From Diphasiastrum complanatum (Eukaryota; Streptophyta; Lycopodiopsida; Lycopodiales; Lycopodiaceae): a DNA stretch of 64,000 bases. Below, in pieces: positions 60,626-64,000 of this stretch. The position numbers and the translations under genes are program-made. Under the pieces are notes generated by a model, which was given only the letters and a program-made list of their open reading frames with translations, was not told the origin of the DNA and did not search any database. The first letter of the stretch is position 1. Every line of letters starts with the position of its first letter. The DNA lies in NCBI GenBank assembly GCA_029204225.1, contig CM055103.1, positions 45,109,970 through 45,173,969 on the forward strand, given 5' to 3'.

Positions 60626-61702
60626 CTTCTTGTTACATACCTATGTAACTAGCAATACTTCAGACCCATAATAGTCCATTTAGTGTTGGGGACTAAATGG
60701 CAAGGTACCTTTAGGATTAAGGGTATGTGCCCTTGGATATGGACAGGCAAGTGACTATACCTTAGTTGGAGGTATGGAGTCACGTGACCCTTGGGTAATG
60801 GGTACCCTTAGTATTAAGGGTAGGTGTCTTAGATTAAGGTACTAGTGTCCTTGGTTAAGGGCAGGTAGGTGTCTATGCCTTGGATGGAGGTATGGAACCT
60901 AGAGAGGTGTTAGAAAGTCATTGGATGACTATTTTTCTAAACCTTGGGCCTCAACCTTGAACCATATCACTTTATTGGTCTAGGACCAAAGTATACTTGC
61001 ACAACTTGGGCAATGGGACCTAGTAGGAGGGCGCCCTTCTAAAGTGTCCATTGAGTTCCCAACTCCCACAAGAAAGACATTCAAAGAGTCATAGGTTATG
61101 GAAGGAGTCTCTTGACATTCCATAAGCCTTAAGCCTATGGAGGCTCTTGGAAATTCTTTAACTCCCCTAGGCTTCTCTCTTTCTCATTGGATGAGCATGG
61201 AATCCATAGTGCATTGGAGGGGTCCATGGGCCATCTATATAAGGTACGGCGCCCATTGGGAGGGGGAGATCTCTCTTGTTTGCTTTGCTTATGCTCTAGT
61301 GTTGCTACTAGTGTGTAGAGTGCTTTCTTGTGGTAGTATGCTTGTGGTTTGGATATTGCTTATGGTATGGGACATAAGTGAGTATGCTATGGAGTGTTGT
61401 GGTATGCTTGTGACTTGTTTATGGTTAGCAAGGGGGTGCTAGATAGGTCTTGCTTGGAGCTTGGATCTAGCTATGGTTGGGTGGTGAATACTTGAGGCCA
61501 GCTTGTTATCTATCTTTGTGTTAAAAGAGTAGGGACACAGGTGGAGGAGAGATCCTTGGAGGCTTGCAGATCCTTACTTGCAGGTGGAGGCATCCTAGCT
61601 TGGAGTTGGGGAGCATCTTGAAGCTTGCAGGTTGCTTGGAGGACATTTGGAAACTCTACCTTGGATTTGGAGGACTTTCTCACCTCTACTTGTAAAACTT
61701 CT
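60626..61702 (+). mobile_element. Solo LTR D (60631-61697) with target duplication cttct
   Basis: cttct at 60626-60630 and 61698-61702 flank 1067 bases that start TGTTACA and end TGTAAAA; the ends are inverted repeats with one mismatch (canonical CA decayed to AA). A TATA-like ctatataagg lies at 61235-61244 on plus. No internal element or primer site is left, so it arose by LTR recombination. It disrupts integrase of copia C. Confidence 0.85.
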
Positions 61703-62340
61703 AGCCTAATGGCTTTTGCACATTCATACAAAGTTCTATTCTTTCTCTCAGCAACTCCATTTTGCTGAGGAGTATATGAACAAGAAAACTCTCTTTGAAT
61801 ACTCTCTCTCTCACAAAAGTCTTTAAACTTATTGGAAGTGTACTCTCCTCCACTATCACTTCTTAAAGCTTTTAACTTGAAAGGAAACTGCTTCTCTAGT
61901 AAGAAAAACATCATAGACCGTGGCTTTTGCAGACAACATATAAATCCAAGAATGTCTTGTATAATCATCTACAAAAGAGACAAAGCAGTTAGCTCCTCCT
62001 TTGCCCTTAGTTGATGAGAAATGAACATCAGAGTGTACAAGTTCAAATGGTTGTTTTTTCTTGATACTTGATCTAGGAAAAGGCCTTCTATGTGACTTTG
62101 CCAACACACAAGCTTCACAAGCTAGAAGCTCATTTGATAGTGTCTTTGGTAGACCAACAACTTCTCCTTCTTTGACCATAGATTGCATGGATTTGAAATT
62201 GGGATGACCCAATCTCTTGTGCCACAGATCCTCTTGTAGAACCTTGGTCTCATGAGCAATATCTGAAATGTTAGCTCTCTCCCTAGAATCTAGTTTGTAC
62301 AACTTACCAATTCTAGATCCTCTAGCAACTGATGAACAGT
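61703..62340 (-). pseudogene. Copia C integrase core and zinc region
   Basis: Minus: SVARGSRIGKLYKLDS, LWHKRLGHPNFKSM ... CEACVLAKSH (HHCC zinc region), HSDVHFSS (first Asp), FVSFVDDYTRHSWIY, LKALRSDSGGEYTSNKFKDFC (second Asp), SCSYTPQQNGVAERKNRTL (Glu). A frameshift occurs near 61890. After YECAKAIRLEV the reading enters the solo LTR. Confidence 0.85.
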
Positions 62341-62937
62341 GCTTTGTCATCTCCACCATCTTTCAATGAAAGTCTGTTGATCCTCAGCATCTTGTTCTCT
62401 TCCTTGCTTTCTTCAGCAATGAGAACACCTTGCAATGTCTCCAAGGATGGAAGATCCTCCTTGATAGCATAAGTCTGCACAACATTGTCATACTCATCTC
62501 TAAGTCCATTTAGTACTACTTGAACAAGTTCAGTGTTCTTAAGAGCATCACTAATACCGGCTAACTCTTGATGAAGATCCTTAACTCTCATGACATATGA
62601 TGAAGCACTCTCATCTACTATTTAATAACTTAGAAATATTTGGTTTCTAAGTGTAAGCAATCTAGAAGTATTTTTTATTTCATAGATTATTTTTGGAGTA
62701 TCCCAAGCTACCTTGGTAGTGGTGCATGTACTTCTCTTAACACTTCATTGGTAACATTCATTTTTATAAAATGAAGGTTCTTTTGTGGAATGTTGTAGCT
62801 TCATTAGGTGCAGCAGGTTCTTCTTCAGCTCCACTCACAATATCCATTACATCCTGTAGAATCAACAATGATTCCATTCTGATCTTCCACATTGCATAAT
62901 TGCTATGCTCTAAGAAATGTGAACCGGATGAAGACAT
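62341..62937 (-). pseudogene. Copia C gag, protease deleted
   Basis: ATG at 62937 (MSSSGSHFLEHSNYAMWK) then RMESLLILQDVMDIV, a short frameshifted section near 62720-62800, and open from 62591: LHQELAGISDALKNTELVQVVLNGLRDEY, YAIKEDLPSLETLQGVLIAEES. It runs into integrase sequence at 62340, so zinc knuckle and protease (about 150 residues in K) have been removed by deletion. Confidence 0.85.
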
Positions 62938-63699
62938 CTTCTTGGTGAGAAATTCTAGTAATGATAAAAAAATGGAGTTGAAAGGATGTTGTTTGCTATC
63001 TCAATCTAGGATCTAACACAGATTTTGATCCATCCTATGAAATCTAGCAACATATGTGAGAACAATTCTCAATACAGAAAATCAATCTATCTTGAATTTG
63101 GATCTTGCTTCAGTCACAAAAGAAGAAGCACATGCAAGCAAGAAGTCTATCTCTCCCACGAGTTCCAAAGTACTGATAAACTCTCTAGGGACTTACTTTC
63201 AACTCAAACATAGTAATATGTGTGAAATGAAAAGTCTTAGACCTCAGAACACTCACTTCTATCCAATTCTACTTGATTGACAGTGAAAATTGATGAAAAT
63301 GATGAAAAAGACAGATGTGTGCTCACTTTGGCATATCCCACAAGTTGAGTACTCTCTCAAACTCTCTGATTGACTAAAACTCTTTTAAAAACAAATCAAA
63401 TTGATTTAGAAACAAGACCAACACATTCTACTCTTCAATACCTATCCAACAAGCTATAGAACATCAAATTTGGATCATTCCTTGAGAAGTAGCACTCATC
63501 AATGAGGGCTAATTTCACACGTGTGAGCTCTTTGTCCGTACAGAGCTTTGCTAAATCAGATCAGCCTTGATTTGATCCACTTATGATCCACAGATTGCTT
63601 GTTTCTCAGCGAGTTTGAATCCCTCTCCAAAATTTGAGTTCCTGCAAGCAAAAACACTGATGATCTGATGTATACACCCTCACCTCTTCAAAGCATGAA
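62938..63699 (-). other. Leader of copia C
   Basis: Non-coding, 0.76 kb, similar in length to the K leader. It contains 'cacacgtgtgagctctttgtccgtac', a word also found in the E and K families. Confidence 0.7.
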
Positions 63700-63711
63700 G
63701 CTCTGATACCA
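63700..63711 (-). promoter_or_regulatory. Primer-binding site of copia C
   Basis: Minus strand TGGTATCAGAGC next to the LTR. Confidence 0.9.
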
Positions 63712-64000
63712 TGTGAAGTTTTTAGCACGTGTGAACTTCACCACACACCCTACAGGATCTTACTGAGGAGTTGTGATTGCACAAGATTGATCAAAGAACA
63801 GTATGCTTGAAAAATCTAAGGCAAGAGCATAATGGGATACATTTGATGAAAAAATCTAACTCTTCACTATGAGAAATGAATGTTAGAAATAATTCTAAGT
63901 CTTCAATATGGGAAAAAGAGGCTACTCCCAAGTAGAGAGAGAAAACCAAGCATAGGAAACTCAGGTAGAGAGAGAATGAGTCCAAAACACCAAAATCTCA
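63712..64000 (-). repeat. 5' LTR of copia C, partial
   Basis: Matches the 3' LTR from its TGTGAAG end for 289 bases, with about 15-20 differences and an extra stretch near 63930. It continues beyond the window. Confidence 0.9.

Larger units (their letters stand above)
58165..64000 (-). mobile_element. Copia element C (5' LTR runs off the window)
   Basis: Minus strand: 5' LTR (63712 onwards), primer site, gag, integrase, reverse transcriptase, RNase H, polypurine tract, 3' LTR. Damage: gag-protease deletion near 62340, solo LTR inserted in integrase, about 110 residues lost from reverse transcriptase, and a frameshift before RNase H. LTR divergence over the 290 bases that can be compared is several percent, so it is older than K. 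Confidence 0.9.

Overview
The window looks like repeat-dense nuclear DNA of a land plant, most likely a seed plant. The evidence is plant-type Ty1/copia and Ty3/gypsy LTR retrotransposons primed from tRNA-like sites, a plant LINE 3' tail, an Spm/CACTA terminus (CACTACAAGAAAAA), and long (GA)n, (TA)n and (TG)n microsatellites. No bacterial, organellar, rRNA, tRNA or clear host gene was found. Species and retrotransposon lineage names cannot be fixed from the sequence alone. I use letters (A, B, C, D, E, F, I, K) as private labels for LTR families.

Layout. 1-1084: leader and 5' LTR of a minus-strand copia (E1). 1085-1503: LINE tail. 1504-3131: a second LTR end and unassigned DNA. 3132-8826: plus-strand copia A, decayed and internally deleted. 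8749-9545: LTR of family B. 9560-10700: minus copia pol remnant. 10750-23965: a rearranged gypsy complex (host pol, family F LTRs, a long third ORF, a 25-bp minisatellite, two further pol remnants, the F leader and gag). 24290-25398: plus copia gag-protease. 25934-31121: minus gypsy I, with a large palindrome in gag and a purine-rich leader. 31127-32760: LTR B piece and gypsy gag. 33185-33724: near-perfect 246-bp-arm inverted repeat. 34041-36990: two opposed gypsy fragments with minisatellites. 37047-38880: LTR B, then copia E2 leader. About 38900-42058: CACTA-like DNA. 43007-49156: complete young copia K. 49297-51911: copia E3, gag-protease only. 51912-58164: mostly non-coding DNA with microsatellites and CACTA-like repeats. 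58165-64000: copia C, cut by a complete solo LTR (D).

The genes here serve mobile elements. K is the one element that is nearly intact: matching 682-bp LTRs with about four differences, a 5-bp target duplication, and a gag-pol reading frame broken by one frameshift. Everything else is broken by stops, deletions and nested insertions, and many differences between copies look like C-to-T or G-to-A decay. The most informative structural results are: (1) a 5-bp target duplication (gaaag) whose two copies now lie about 9.2 kb apart in opposite orientation, showing an inversion after element F inserted into a gypsy reverse transcriptase; (2) a solo LTR (D) with its duplication cttct inside copia C integrase; (3) element K splitting a 116-bp tandem duplication; (4) two large inverted repeats able to give long hairpin RNA; and (5) a long uncharacterised ORF lying between gypsy pol and an F-type 3' LTR.
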